DNA of 64,000 nucleotides from assembly GCA_944989445.1 (NCBI GenBank), contig CALYLW010000040.1:509818-573817 (forward strand). The letters are read 5' to 3'. The notes beneath the pieces are model-generated. The model worked only from the letters and a program-made list of their open reading frames with translations. It did no database searches and was not told the origin of the DNA. Shown in pieces: positions 10,958 through 22,426 of this stretch; position 1 is the first letter of the stretch, and each line of letters starts with the position of its first letter. This stretch comes from Ampullaceana balthica (Eukaryota; Mollusca; Gastropoda; Lymnaeidae). Position numbers and translations under genes: made by a program.

Positions 10958-11530
10958 TATTGACCAACGGACCTTTCCCCTGAAGCTGTGTCTTGTTGAC
11001 CTACTGTCCCCAGACTCCCATACTACAGACATCGCCACTTAGTCGCGTGTGTTCACTTGTTATTGACAGCAACCTTCTTATTTGGAAGAGTTCAACAAAG
11101 GGACATCACCCCGTAGACTAATCGATGTTGCCCTCCCCTAGAAAAGCCGAGAAAAAAATAACAGTAACACTCAACAGTTGTTCTATGTATTACGGTAATT
11201 GTTAGATCAATTTCTTAATTAAAAAACTAAATTTTATAAAAGAAAAGGAACAATCTGGCTTGAGGGCAGTGATCATATTGATTGTTGTACTGATCCCTAA
11301 AGAAATCATCTAAAACTAAAAATATTTTTCATATTTAGTTTCAGTTCAGATCTATCAACTCACTAATGGCGCAATTCAGATTTAATGTAAAACAAACTCC
11401 GATAGAAAGATGGAAAATTAAATTAAAAAAAAACAACACATTTTCTATCAATCATAAATTAGTACAACTCTAAAAATGAATCAGTTGATCGCTAAAAATA
11501 AAAAAATAATAAAAAAATAATAATAATAAG
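10958..11530. other. Unique AT-rich sequence, no feature seen
   Basis: No supported gene. Several poly-A runs lie just before the dispersed element that starts at about 11536. Confidence 0.4.
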
Positions 11531-11535
11531 AAAAA

Positions 11536-12034
11536 CCCGTAAAAAACCAAGTTTTTGACTATAAATCCTTTATGTACGAGAAGAATTTAAAAGAATGTTC
11601 ATTATAATACGCAGCGCCAGACCATCCAGAAATACAAAATTGCAGTTGTGTCGTAAAACATGTTTAATATAATGCGCACCGATCAGGAATATGTTTATAA
11701 AAAGAGCTGTCAATAAAATACGCACCTTATTGCGCGACAGAAAGGTTGTTCAATATAATACGCACCGCGACGCTCTATCTCAAAAAATAGCATGATACAT
11801 AGGAATAAATAAAATAATCTAAAAAATCAATAATTTAATTACGGTACATGCGATCGATCTGAAATTTTGATACATTGTTTTTATCATCGGTACGAAACTG
11901 CCTGCAAAATTTCAGCTCGCTATCTTGCGAGCAAGTGGGTTAAAAATCGATCAAAAGTTTTGGCGACAAGCAAGCAAGCAAGCAAGGTCGGTCGGTCGGT
12001 CGGCCGCAGACACCACGAGTTAATATAAAGGATT
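11536..12034 (+). mobile_element. Dispersed family 1, copy A (about 500 bp)
   Basis: Starts ACCCGTAAAAAACCAAG, contains the core GCGATCGATCTGAAATTTTG and GCTCGCTATCTTGCGAGC, and ends CACGAGTTAATATAAAGG before an A-run. Closely matched by 31188-31700 (plus) and 51825-52300 (minus), and partly by 16455-16900 and 61130-61330. No coding capacity. The two ends carry similar words in inverted orientation (AAATCCTTTATGTACGAG versus reverse complement AAATCCTTTATATTAACTCG), so it may be a MITE. Confidence 0.8.
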
Positions 12035-12648
12035 TAAAAAATAAAAAATAAAAGCCAAAAATAAGTCTTAGTTTTAAATTTAAAAAAATAAAAATCCAAC
12101 TTGGCAATCTTATTAGCGTTGACTCTGGATCTAAGGCAACCATTCCAACAAACATGGAACGCAAGTGGAAGACTCTCTGCGGTCAGCGACATAAATAATA
12201 TATTGTTGGGAAATATATTGGAATGAGGAATATATATATTTGAGTATATCTGTTGAATGAGTCCCATGTAGATTGGAATATATTTTTAACATTGGCCTAT
12301 AAATAGGTTTGCGCTATATTTTATATAGTTTATTATTGTTAATATGAAGCTAGTATAATTCGTGATAAAAATACTTGTTGCAAAAACTATTCTTCCTAAC
12401 TAAAAAATTAAACGCCTCGTAATCAAACATTCATCTTTTGTCGCCGCCTCCGGCTATAACTTGTTCTCCACTTGGTGTCGCCCCTGATACTAATATTTCC
12501 ACTTCCATAAAAGTATTTTTATTGTCCGCTGTCGGCGTCTTGTAATCACCCCGTAGAGCCATCTTGGCATAACTGTCTTGGGCTGGTTCAAACGAGTTTT
12601 CTCTGGCTCGTCTTGGCTGCTATTTGGCTCAGAAAGTTGCCCACATAA
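12035..12648. other. No recognised feature
   Basis: AT-rich unique sequence. Short minus-strand frames at its left edge overlap the dispersed element and are not supported. Confidence 0.35.
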
Positions 12649-12652
12649 TATA

Positions 12653-13155
12653 CCGTATATACTCGTTCTCAAGCCGACCTTTTTTGGATAAAATCTAGGG
12701 GGGAAAGTTGAGGGGTCGGCCTACGAGCTGGTCATTAACGTTTTTTTCCATAGATATTGAATATCGGTGTTGTTATTGTAGATCATCAAGGTCCTTTTCT
12801 ACATTCTATAAGATATTACTGCTCTATCAGAAGCTATAATCTATTATTAAACATCTTCACTTACCTTATTTAAACATTTTTTTGTGTGTGAATGTTTTAA
12901 TAAATTGTTTTACAAATTTTGTTTTCAACAACGAATTTTAATGTACGCGCTCTTGTCACTGTTTACAAAATATTTTTTTTTGAAATACCGGTAACTCTTG
13001 CCTAACAAAGAGCACAAAGAGATATAGGCAGCACAAAGTAAATAATAATAATGACCGCTTAGGCTTGTAGTTGTAAACAAAATTGTACCATTTTGTTTAA
13101 GCTGTCCTATTATATTTTTTTTGGGGGGTGGGGTGGGGGGGTCGGCTTTCTTTTT
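12653..13155. mobile_element. Possible non-autonomous DNA transposon with GTCGGC ends
   Basis: The left part has CTCAAGCCGACCTTTTTT followed by a G-run and GGGGTCGGCC. The right part has a G-run and GGGGTCGGCTTT. This is the arrangement of widespread invertebrate elements whose ends read as inverted AAGCCGACC. The right terminus is cut short and joined to other sequence. Confidence 0.35.
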
Positions 13156-13524
13156 AAAAAAGAGTCACAGCATGCAGCAAACGCCTTAAAAAATTCGACT
13201 AAGGGAGGTTGGAAGCCAAAAATCTTCCAGTTTGTCTTTAGTCTCATGGAATTTGGCCGGGACCTAAAAATTAATTCCATATAGGGATGTTTTCGACTTA
13301 GGGAAGTTCGATTTAGCGAGATCCAACTATATATTCAAAAAAGTTTTTAAATTTAAAAAAAAAGCTTTTTTTATTGTTTTAATTTTATTCAAAAAATTCA
13401 TTTGTGTTTCTTGTATTTCAGTAGAAGTCAGTGTCAATCAAATCTCATTATCAATAATATATGACAGAAGTAGTTGCATAGCTTTCTCTGTCAGTAGATT
13501 ATAATGATAAATCATATGCAAGAA

Positions 13525-13980
13525 TCAGTCAGATGTCAGTATCAATCAGTTGTCAGTATCAATCAGATGTCAGTATCAGGTTTCAGTATCAATCAGATGT
13601 CAGTATCAATCAGATGTCAGTATCAGATGTCAGTATCAATCAGATGTCAGTATCAATCAGATGTCAGTATTAATCAGATGTCAGAATCAATCAAATTTCA
13701 ATATCAATCAGATGTCAGTAATCGATTTCAGTATCAATCAGATGTCAGTATCAATCAGATGTCAGAATCAATCAGATGCCAGTTCAAAACACGTCAGTAT
13801 CAATCAGATGTCAGTATCAATCAGATGTCAATCAGCTGCCCTGTTTTCTCTGCCCCAATATCAATCAGATGTCAGAATCAATCAGATTTCAGAATCAATC
13901 AGATGTCAGCATCAATCAGATGTCAGCATCAATCAGATGTCAGCATAAATCAGATGTCAGCATCAATCAGATATCATACA
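13525..13980 (+). repeat. 17-bp minisatellite, about 25 copies
   Basis: CAGATGTCAGTATCAAT units with spacer-like deviations near 13575, 13720, 13785 and 13840. A Ser-Ile-Arg-Cys-Gln reading frame across it follows from the repeat. Confidence 0.93.
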
Positions 13981-14483
13981 CACAGCTCCCTGTTTTCTCT
14001 GCTCGTGCAGCAGCTGATCGATGTGATGTAATGGGTTGCTGGCCATCGTTTGGTGACCGGAGGCGGGGTGAGGTGGTTAGAGGGGTGGAGGGCAGTGGGT
14101 GGGAAAAGGCGTGAAGTTGTTTAAGAGAGAGGTGATGAGAGACATATTTTGACGAAGGAAATATTGACACAGGAAGGAAGAAAATAAGTTTGCGTAAATA
14201 AAAAAAACAACTAGAGTTTGATCATTTAGGTTATTTTAGATTTAAATTGGTGGGAGGACATAAGGAAGAAAGCATTTTAGAGTATACTATATAGATAATG
14301 ATTAAATAATATAAAGGAAGGGAGAAACGAATGGGACATGACAGAATGTGAATAATGGAATTTGATTAAATGGAGTCCAGGATGTGAGTTATAAATAAAT
14401 AAGTAGTGTATAACTTATAAATGGGGTATGTATTAAAGGAGTTATAAATGTGGTATAGTGGGTTTTTATCGAGTGTCAGAACG
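13981..14483. other. No recognised feature
   Basis: Unique, purine-rich sequence on the plus strand leading into the GA microsatellite. No gene supported. Confidence 0.4.
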
Positions 14484-14555
14484 AAAGAGAGATAGAGATA
14501 GGAGAAAAGGGAGAGGGATATAGGGGGAGAGAGGGAGAGAGCGAGAGAGAGAGAG

Positions 14556-14596
<41 letters not shown>

Positions 14597-14635
14597 GAAA
14601 GAGAAGGAGGGGGAGGGAGAGACAGGAGGAAAGAT
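14484..14635 (+). repeat. (GA)n microsatellite
   Basis: GAGA-rich run with AGGGAG and GAGCGAG interruptions. Confidence 0.9.
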
Positions 14636-14743
14636 AAAAGAAAAAAGCAGAGAAATGATATGGTTACTGGATAAGAAAATAGCCGGATGCTGAAATTAAA
14701 AATATTTGATTTCATGAAATAATGGAAAAAAATTGTCTCCACA

Positions 14744-14786
14744 TATAACATATAACATATAACATATAACATATAACATATAACAA
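14744..14786 (+). repeat. 7-bp microsatellite (ATAACAT)n
   Basis: Six perfect units of ATAACAT. Confidence 0.9.
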
Positions 14787-14977
14787 CTCATTAGCTTACA
14801 ATAATTTCCAACCATTTAACCGGAGTGCAGTATGGTGTGTTAGGTGAAAAGTTCAGGGCCGTTAAGAAAGGAAGTCAATAATGGAGTCAACGACAAGAAA
14901 ATAGATGTTTTGGGTCTATGAGTAGTTGTTCACAATTGTGTGTGCACGTGAGAGTGTATGTAAGTGTGTGTGTGTGT

Positions 14978-15392
14978 GTGGAAAAGTCTTAAAAAATACC
15001 GTTGGACATTGAAATGGTCTAGTGTGGAAAAGTCTTAAAGAATACCGTTGGACATTGAAATGGCCTAGTGTGGAAAAGTCTAAAAGAATACCGTTGGACA
15101 TTGAAATGGCCTAGTGTGGAAAAGTCTAAAAGAATACCGTTGGACATTGAAATGGCCTAGTGTGGAAAAGTCTAAAAGAATACCGTTGGACATTGAAATG
15201 GCCTAGTGTGGAAAAGTCTAAAAGAATACCGTTGGACATTGAAATGGTCTAGTGTGGAAAAGTCTAAAAGAATACCGTTGGACATTGAAATGGTCTAGTG
15301 TGGAAAAGTCTAAAAGAATACCGTTGGACATTGAAATGGCCTAGTGTGGAAAAGTCTAAAAGAATACCGTTCGACATTGAAATGGTCTAGTA
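14978..15392 (+). repeat. 46-bp minisatellite, 9 copies
   Basis: The unit contains AGAATACCGTTGGACATTGA and GTGTGGAAAAGTC. Copies differ only at a few sites (GGTCTA/GGCCTA, TTAAA/CTAAA), so it is young. Confidence 0.95.
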
Positions 15393-15954
15393 AGATCTCA
15401 CCTAGCATGTTATAATTTTACTTGTCGCAAATGTTTGCAAATTGTAAGCAATTCATAAACAATAAGTAATTTCTAAAAGTTTTTTGTGTGGAACACTTTC
15501 CAGCTTAGTTTTAATGTAGATAGCAACAAATACAATAGATGGTATTGCTTGTTCGTGTTGATCAATCAGCATAACAAGCCTTGAAGTTCATCTGATGAAA
15601 TCTTTATTTCATAATGTCATCTCATAAATGCTTCCCCTCGTTGCTATTTTGTTATTGTTATCACAAATCACTATCCTAGGGATAAACGTATTTGGAGATT
15701 TCCCCAGGGGAAGTCAGTCTGCTCAAGCACAATTGTTGCCAGCTTGAACTCAGATCACAGCTGGTCTGTACAGTCAGGTACTGTTTGCTGGTGGTTTTTT
15801 GACGTTACAGATAGAATATCCACCAATACTGCCAAACCTGACATCCACAATCCACAAAGACGATGGATGGTCTGTGCCAAGGAATTATGACGTCATCGAT
15901 ATTCTTGGATTGTTTTGTAAATTTAGAGTAGGCCTTGTGTGTGTTTAGTCAGTC
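15393..15954. other. Unique sequence, no gene supported
   Basis: Moderate GC. Contains one TGACGTCA palindrome at 15888-15895. No splice or ORF evidence. Confidence 0.4.
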
Positions 15955-16283
15955 TTTACACTTTACTGTAACTTTCACTGAGTCTAGCCAGTCTTTACTG
16001 TAAGTTTCGCTGAGTGAGTTTAGCCAATCTTTATTGTAAGTTTCCCCGAGTGAGTATAGTCAGTCTTTATTGTAAGTTTCCCATAGTGAGTTTAGCCAGT
16101 CTTTACTGTAAGTTTCCCAGCGTGAGCTTAGCCAGTCTTTACTGTATCTTTCCATGAATGAGTTTAGGCAGTCTTTACTGTAGGTTTCCCTGAGTGAGAT
16201 TAGCCAGTCTTTAATGTAATTTTTCCTGAGTGAGACTAGCCAGTCTTTACTGTAAGTTTCCCAGAATGAGTTTATATCCATTG
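15955..16283 (+). repeat. 36-bp minisatellite, about 9 copies
   Basis: Units of GTCTTTACTGTAAGTTTC plus GAGTGAGTTTAGCCA. The period is a multiple of 3, so a 73-codon minus frame with 12-residue repeats (SLWETYSKDWLN) stays open by chance. Confidence 0.92.
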
Positions 16284-16388
16284 GATCTGGCTCTTGTCCA
16301 TTACATAATCACGAATATCGGCGTTTAAATGCGATAATTTTTAGAGCAAATTGATATAACGGCACGAAGTGTTAGACTTTGTTTTATA

Positions 16389-18058
16389 TAATACTAGTAG
16401 ACCCGTTGTGCGTGGCAACGATGTCATTAAAAGAAATACATATAGATAAATAAAACAAACCCGTAAAAACAAAGTTTTTGACTATAAATCCCTTATATAT
16501 GAGACATAAGTAACAGTATTGATTATTTTCAAACACGACCGAGCTCAGCGCGAAACGTAAAATGTAAACAAAAGCACCCCGGTTCTTCGATGGGTCGCCT
16601 CAAAGCGTCAACTCAAACTTTCACGTGGGAAAAAAACAATAACAAACCGTGAATTTGAATTACATACGTTATATAAGGAAAAACTAAAAATGCATTAATT
16701 TAATTACGGTACAATCGATCGATCTGAAATTTTAATACGATGCATTGTTAGGTGAGACGGGTCCGTGTGCCAAATTTCAGCTCGATCTCGGATCACTGGA
16801 AGTGGGTCATTTTCGACTTTTGTTTTTCCGCCCGCCCGCCCATGAGATGACGACAGACAGAGAGAGACGGCGGTGAAGTTAATATAAGGGATTTAAAAAA
16901 GGAATTACATTAAGGGTCACTGGGCCTATCAGTTTAACATATGAAGTTAAAAATCTGTTTCAATCAATTTCATAACAAATATATAAATATATTTATCTAC
17001 ATTTATCAATATCGTGTACAAATTGAATGGGGAATACAATATTAAAAGTTAGTAAAAAACACATTTAGGGCCCCCAGTCCCGAGGAAATGGAAATTAGCA
17101 GTTCAGTGCCCTATAGTAATTTAATTTAGGCTCTTAAGTTTTTATATACCGAGTTTGGTCAAAATCCAGTTATTTTCTCATAATCTAACACTTAAACTAA
17201 TTTTTTATATAGCTAATTTAATGAAAAAATACATTAAGGGGCCCCCGGGCCCATTCGGTTCAAGATGTACATTTTGAAAACCTGTTCATTTAAATTCAGT
17301 TTCATCATGGATATATTTCTCAATATCGTTAAAAAACTGAGTGGGAAATAATATCTTAGAGTATACCACACAAAAAAGACATTTGGGGCCCCCGGCCCTG
17401 AACAATTGGACATTAGAAGTGCAGTGCCATTTGTTGTTTTAATATAGGGCTACCAAGTTTTTATATACAAAGTCTGGTTAAGATCCAATCATTTACTCAG
17501 TAGCTAACGCATAAACTAATTTTATATAGCTCATATAAGCAAAAAACGACATTAAGGGCCCCAGGGCCCAATTAGTGCAAGATATCAAGTTCAAAACACC
17601 TATTTATTTCAATCAAATTTTATAGTGGATATATTTATCTATATTTCTCAAGATCTTTAATAATTGAATTGTGAATAAAATCTTAAACGTTTATGAAAAA
17701 AGACATTTTGGGCCCCCAGCCCCGAATAAATGGACATTAGGAAATTAGTGCCCTATAGTATTTTAATATAGGCTATCAAGTTGTTATGTACCAAGTTTGG
17801 TCAAGATCCATTCATTTTCCAAGCAGCTAAGTCTTAAACTAATTTTTATATAGCTCATATAAGAAAAAATTCTCATTATGGGTCCCCCGGCGCCCCATGA
17901 GTGTTAAATTTTGAGAAAAAAAAGTAGCCTATTTCCATCCCTGGGAGCGTACTCAAAAGTCTCCAAAAGTTTCATGGTGATCGGATGAATGGTTTAGTCA
18001 GCTATAACAGACATGCATACATACATACATACATACATTGATTTTTATATATATATAT
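16389..18058 (+). mobile_element. ACTAG-bounded dispersed element, copy 1 (composite)
   Basis: Begins ACTAGTAGACCCGTTGTGCG and ends with a CATACATACATACAT run and TTTATATATATATATAG. The same start and end types occur at 18059-18765 and 44396-45625. The left 500 bases carry a partial copy of dispersed family 1. The rest is a 320-bp tandem block and then the segment AAAGTTTCATGGTGATCGGA that also occurs near 45560. Non-coding. I do not know its class. Confidence 0.6.
16900..17900 (+). repeat. About 320-bp tandem repeat, 3 units
   Basis: ACATTAAGGG-type words followed by GGGCCC recur at about 16908, 17231, 17548 and, diverged, 17872. A second GGGCCCCC word recurs at about 17061, 17379 and 17703. 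The units are 317-324 bp and diverged, so this is an old internal duplication of the element. Confidence 0.75.
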
Positions 18059-18765
18059 AGACTAGCAAATGACCCGTGCTTTGCAGCGATAAATTAGGAT
18101 TTTAGTTAGCGTTGAGAACCCGCGTAATACCAATTCAAAACACCAATTGATTTTAATCTGAATCATGATGGATATACTAAATATATTACCTTCACCAACT
18201 TGTCTATCTGTTTGATCCCGAGGAAAAAAAAACCAACATAATTTAAAAATGACACACTTCTCGTGTTCCCTTCGAGCTGATAATTTAAATATTTGTTTCG
18301 TCTGTTACAATTGCGGGAGGGTACTCAATAGCTTCCCAAAGTTTCATGCTCCTACCTACATGGGATGTTGGAGAATTAGTGATGAGTCAGTTTTTTATAT
18401 AAGAAAAAAACTATGTTTTGGCCCCGGCCCCACAGGTAGTGATAATTTCAATATTATTTTTAGCCCTTTTCATTGCTAGATTGTACTCAACAACTTCCCA
18501 AAGTTTCATGCTTCTGCCTACTCGGGAAATATGAGAATTGGTGATTTTCATATTTTATATAGTTAATATAAGGGGAAAACCCCGTTTTTGGGCACCCGGC
18601 CCCCATGAGTTTTAATTTTAAAATTATTTTACACCAATTATCGTCACGAGAGGCTACTCAACAACTTCCAAAAGTTCATGCTTCTACCTACACGGAAGTT
18701 GGAGAATTAGTGATGAGTCAGTCAGTCAGTGATGGCTTTGGCTTTTATTAGTATAGAAAACAATT
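18059..18765 (+). mobile_element. ACTAG-bounded dispersed element, copy 2
   Basis: Starts GACTAGCAAATGACCCGTGC directly after the TATATATAG end of the previous copy, giving a head-to-tail pair. Contains three diverged internal units with CCCAAAGTTTCATGC and CCTACCTAC and ends near GGCTTTTATTAGTATAG. Non-coding. Confidence 0.6.
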
Positions 18766-18933
18766 AACGTGAAAGATACTTATTTATCCCCACTCTAACA
18801 CTATAATCAAGAGCCGTAACCAGGAAGGGAACATAGAACTCACTCTTTCGGAAACCATGGCTCAACATTTCCAGATTTTATAACTCAATATCACGTCCTA
18901 GAATTTACCAAACTTCGACCACACTCTCTATAA

Positions 18934-19412
18934 CAGGAGTGGGCAAAAGGCGGCCCATGGGCCTAATGCGGCCCGCCACAGCTTTTATAGCCCGCCAAGG
19001 CATTCAGAAAATTCTCCTTGATCTGAGATTTGCTTTACGCCTAAACAAGCAACTTCACTCCTTTTTTTTTCAAATTGTAGAAAGTGTGAAAGTGGCACAT
19101 GTCTCATAAAACTGAGTCTATAATTAAATTTGCCAGCAGCTATAAATCTAGATATTTTGACACTAATTAATAAATTTAATAAAACTTACACTTTTCTTTA
19201 AATTACATAATTGATTTTTTAGACACCATTTATACTTTTTGTGAAATGTGATGTACTAACTAAAGATACAATGTAATGTACTAACTAAAGATACAATGTG
19301 ATGTACTAACTAAAGATACAATGTGACGTACTAACTAAAGATACAATCATTTTAAATGCTAACATCCGCTACCACAAAGTGGCCCCTGAGCCAAAACAAT
19401 TGCCCACCTCTG
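18934..19412. mobile_element. hAT MITE with terminal repeats and target duplication
   Basis: Left end CAGGAGTGGGCAA (18934-18946) and right end TTGCCCACCTCTG (19400-19412) match at 11 of 13 inverted positions. Flanks are CTCTATAA (18926-18933) and CTCTATAG (19413-19420), an 8-bp target duplication with one change, as hAT elements make. The inner GGCGGCCCATGGGCC and GTGGCCCCTGAGCC are typical hAT subterminal sequence. No transposase. A four-copy 25-bp repeat sits inside (19250-19350). Confidence 0.85.
19250..19350 (+). repeat. 25-bp minisatellite inside hAT MITE, 4 copies
   Basis: GTACTAACTAAAGATACAAT plus GTGAT, nearly identical copies. Confidence 0.9.
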
Positions 19413-19615
19413 CTCTATAGCATACATCTATCCGTCACATACTCTGTAACATACATCTAGCAGTCATATGCTTGAAAACATACATCATATGTATACATAC
19501 TCTTTAACATACATTCAACATATAGAATCGCATAGAGCGCCTTACACGTCACATTAACTATTGTCTTGCTTTATAATTGATTGTTTCATGGTGTCACACT
19601 GGCCCAGGTCAGCTG

Positions 19616-19805
19616 TATTGTCTACTCTAAGGCTCGTTGGTCCGTTTGAAAAGGAGAAAAAAAAACTCTTGTGCAAGCAGCATGGCATCCATTTTTACTG
19701 CAAATTTAATTTTTTTAATTACAAAATTTGCTGCGTGGTAATTATAAGCTGTGCCGCGGCGTCGGTCAGATGACTGCGCAGCCGCGAGGCTTCAAGGGCA
19801 CATTG
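19616..19805. mobile_element. hAT MITE of the ATGTTCCCTCTAAG type, copy A (degenerate)
   Basis: Related to copies at 40559-40802 and 58379-58553: it shares TCTAAGGCTCGTTGG, CATCCATTTTTA, a GCGGCGTCGG block and TGCGCAGCCGC before the right end. Flanks GTCAGCTG and GTGAACTG agree at 6 of 8 bases, compatible with an old 8-bp target duplication. Confidence 0.65.
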
Positions 19806-20117
19806 GTGAACTGGTCATTCTGTCTGCTATTTCTGCCAGATAACATGACATACAACGAACATTAAAGCTGAATTGTCTGACTGTAAAATGTAGTCTTATA
19901 AAACAGTCTTCTCACAACATGTAAACATCTGTGTAATTAATATTGACATTTTTTTGTTAACCTGTGTCACCTTCAGTTAGTCTATCAATAAAGCTTTAAT
20001 TTGTTGTTTGGATTACACAATTTGGTTGTGTATCTTGTGTTTTAATTACAATTTTTATGGCGGTCCTATTCAATATTATATCTCTAAAGCTCATCCATGT
20101 TACTCAACACCATATAC
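19806..20117. other. Unique sequence, no feature seen
   Basis: AT-rich stretch between a MITE and the 13-bp array. Confidence 0.4.
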
Positions 20118-22048
20118 TTTACCAAAGTAACCTACCAAAGTAACCTCCCAAAGTGACCTACCAAATTAACCCACCAAAGTAACCTCCCAAAAGGACCTAC
20201 AAAATTAACCCACCAAAGTAACCTCCCAAAAGGACCTACCAAATTAACCCACCAAAGTAACCTCCCAAAAGGACCTACCAAATTAACCCACCAAAGTAAC
20301 CTCCCAAAGTAACCTCCCAAAAGTACCTACCAAATTAACCCACCAAAGTAACCTCCCAAAAGGACCTACCAAATTAACCCACCAAAGTAACCTCCCAAAG
20401 TAACCTCCCAAAAGGACCTACCAAATTAACCCACCAAAGTAACCTCCCAAAAGGACCTACCAAATTAACCCACCAAAGTAACCCACCAAAGTAACCTCCC
20501 AAAAGGACCTACCAAATTAACCCACCAAAGTAACCTCCCAAAAGGACCTACCAAATTAACCCACCAAAGTAACCCACCAAAGTAACCTCCCAAAGGACCT
20601 ACCAAATTAACCCACCAAAGTAACCTCCCAAAGTAACCTCCCAAAAGGACCTACCAAATTAACCCACCAAAGTAACCTCCCAAAGTGACCTACCAAATTA
20701 ACCCACCAAAGTAACCCACCAAAGTAACCTCCCAAAAGGACCTACCAAATTAACCCACCAAAGTAACCTCCCAAAAGGACCTACCAAATTAACCCACCAA
20801 AGTAACCTCCCAAAAGGACCTACCAAATTAACCCACCAAAGTAACCTCCCAAAAGGACCTACCAAATTAACCCACCAAAGTAACCCACCAAAGTAACCTC
20901 CCAAAAGGACCTACCAAATTAACCCACCAAAGTAACCTCCCAAAAGGACCTACCAAAGTAACCCACCAAAGTAACCTCCAAAAGTGACCTACCAAATTAA
21001 CCCACCAAAGTAACCCCCCAAAAGGACCTACCAAATTAACCCACCAAAGTAACCCACCAAAGTAACCTCCAAAAGTGACCTACCAAATTAACCCACCAAA
21101 GTAACCCACCAAAGTAACCCACCAATTTAACCCACCAAATTAACCCACCAAAGTAACCCAGCAAAGTAACCCACCAAACCAACCCACATAATTAACCCAC
21201 CAAAGTAACCCAGCAAAGTAACCCACCAAACCAACCCACATAATTAACCCACGAAAGTAACCCAGCAAAGTAACCCACCAAACCAACCCACATAATTAAC
21301 CCACCAAAGTAACCCAGAAAGGTAACACAGCAAAGTAACCCACCAAAGTAACCCACCAAAGTAACCCACCAAAGTAACCCACCAAAGTAACCCACCAAAG
21401 TAAACCAGCAAAGTAAACCACCAAAATAACCCACCAAAGTATCCCACCAAAGTAACCCACCAAAGTAACCCAGCAAAGTAACCAACCAAAGTAACCCACC
21501 AAAGTAACCCACCAAATTAACCCACCAAAGTAACCCTCCAAAGTTACCCACCAAAGTAACCCACCAAATCAACCCAGCAAATTAACCCACCAAAGTAACC
21601 CACCAAATCAACCCAGCAAATTAACCCACCAAAGTAACCCACCAAAGTAACCCAGCAAATTAACCCAGCAAAGTAACCCACCAAAGTAACCCACCAATTT
21701 AACCCACCAAATTAACCCACCAAAGTAACCCACCAAAGTAACCCACCAAAGTAACCCAGCAAAGTAACCCACCAAAGTAACCCACCAAAGTAACCCACCA
21801 AATTAACCCACCAAAGTAACCCTCCAAAGTTACCCACCAAAGTAACCCACCAAACTAACCCACCAAAGTAACCCACCAAAGTAACCCACCAAAGTAACCC
21901 ACCAAACTAACCCACCAAAGTAACCAACCAAATTAACCCACCAAAGTAACCCACCAAAGTAACCCACCAAAGTAACCCACCAAATTAACCCACCAAAATA
22001 ACCCACCAAATTAACCCACCAAAGTAACCCACCAAAGTAACCACCAAT
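20118..22048 (+). repeat. 13-bp satellite with 39-bp and 52-bp higher-order repeats
   Basis: The basic unit is CCCACCAAAGTAA. From 20127 to about 20980 three variants, CCTCCCAAAAGGA, CCTACCAAATTAA and CCCACCAAAGTAA, recur in fixed order as a 39-bp higher-order unit. From about 21157 a four-unit 52-bp repeat (with CCCACATAATTAA and CCCAGCAAAGTAA) occurs three times. The rest is loosely ordered 13-mers, including a repeated CCCTCCAAAGTTA context exactly 286 bp (22 units) apart. Repetitive Gly-Leu-Leu-Trp-Trp reading frames on the minus strand are by-products. Confidence 0.95.
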
Positions 22049-22344
22049 GCACTCAGTATAACCCAGTACACTTTCTACCCGTATATTTTTATTGTTGAGA
22101 TCTAACACCAAACAACCCCCCCTATTATTTATCACAGGCCGAATTCCTGCCAGCTCTCAAACCAACTACGCGGGTTTAATTACTGGCATCACTCACAAGG
22201 CAACACGCCGTTATTAGTCTGATCTAACAGAGAACATTTGCTCTGTCCTACAGCTCCGTCGAGTCGTTTAACATCGTGTGCTCACCGTCCCAACAGTCAG
22301 AGAAACTGGCCATTAGATGGACCGAGTTATTACGTACGAAATTA
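22049..22344. other. Unique sequence, no feature seen
   Basis: Moderate GC. No gene supported. Confidence 0.4.
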
Positions 22345-22426
22345 CGACTCACAAAATCACGGCACATGAGATCAAGGTAAACTATGTATGACTCACTAGG
22401 GCATCAGGCACCAGATCCCGGTAAAC
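22345..22426 (+). repeat. 40-bp minisatellite, left part
   Basis: Two units of ACTCACTAGGGCATCAGG ... GGTAAAC, separated from the rest of the array (23610-23990) by a hAT insertion. Confidence 0.9.
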
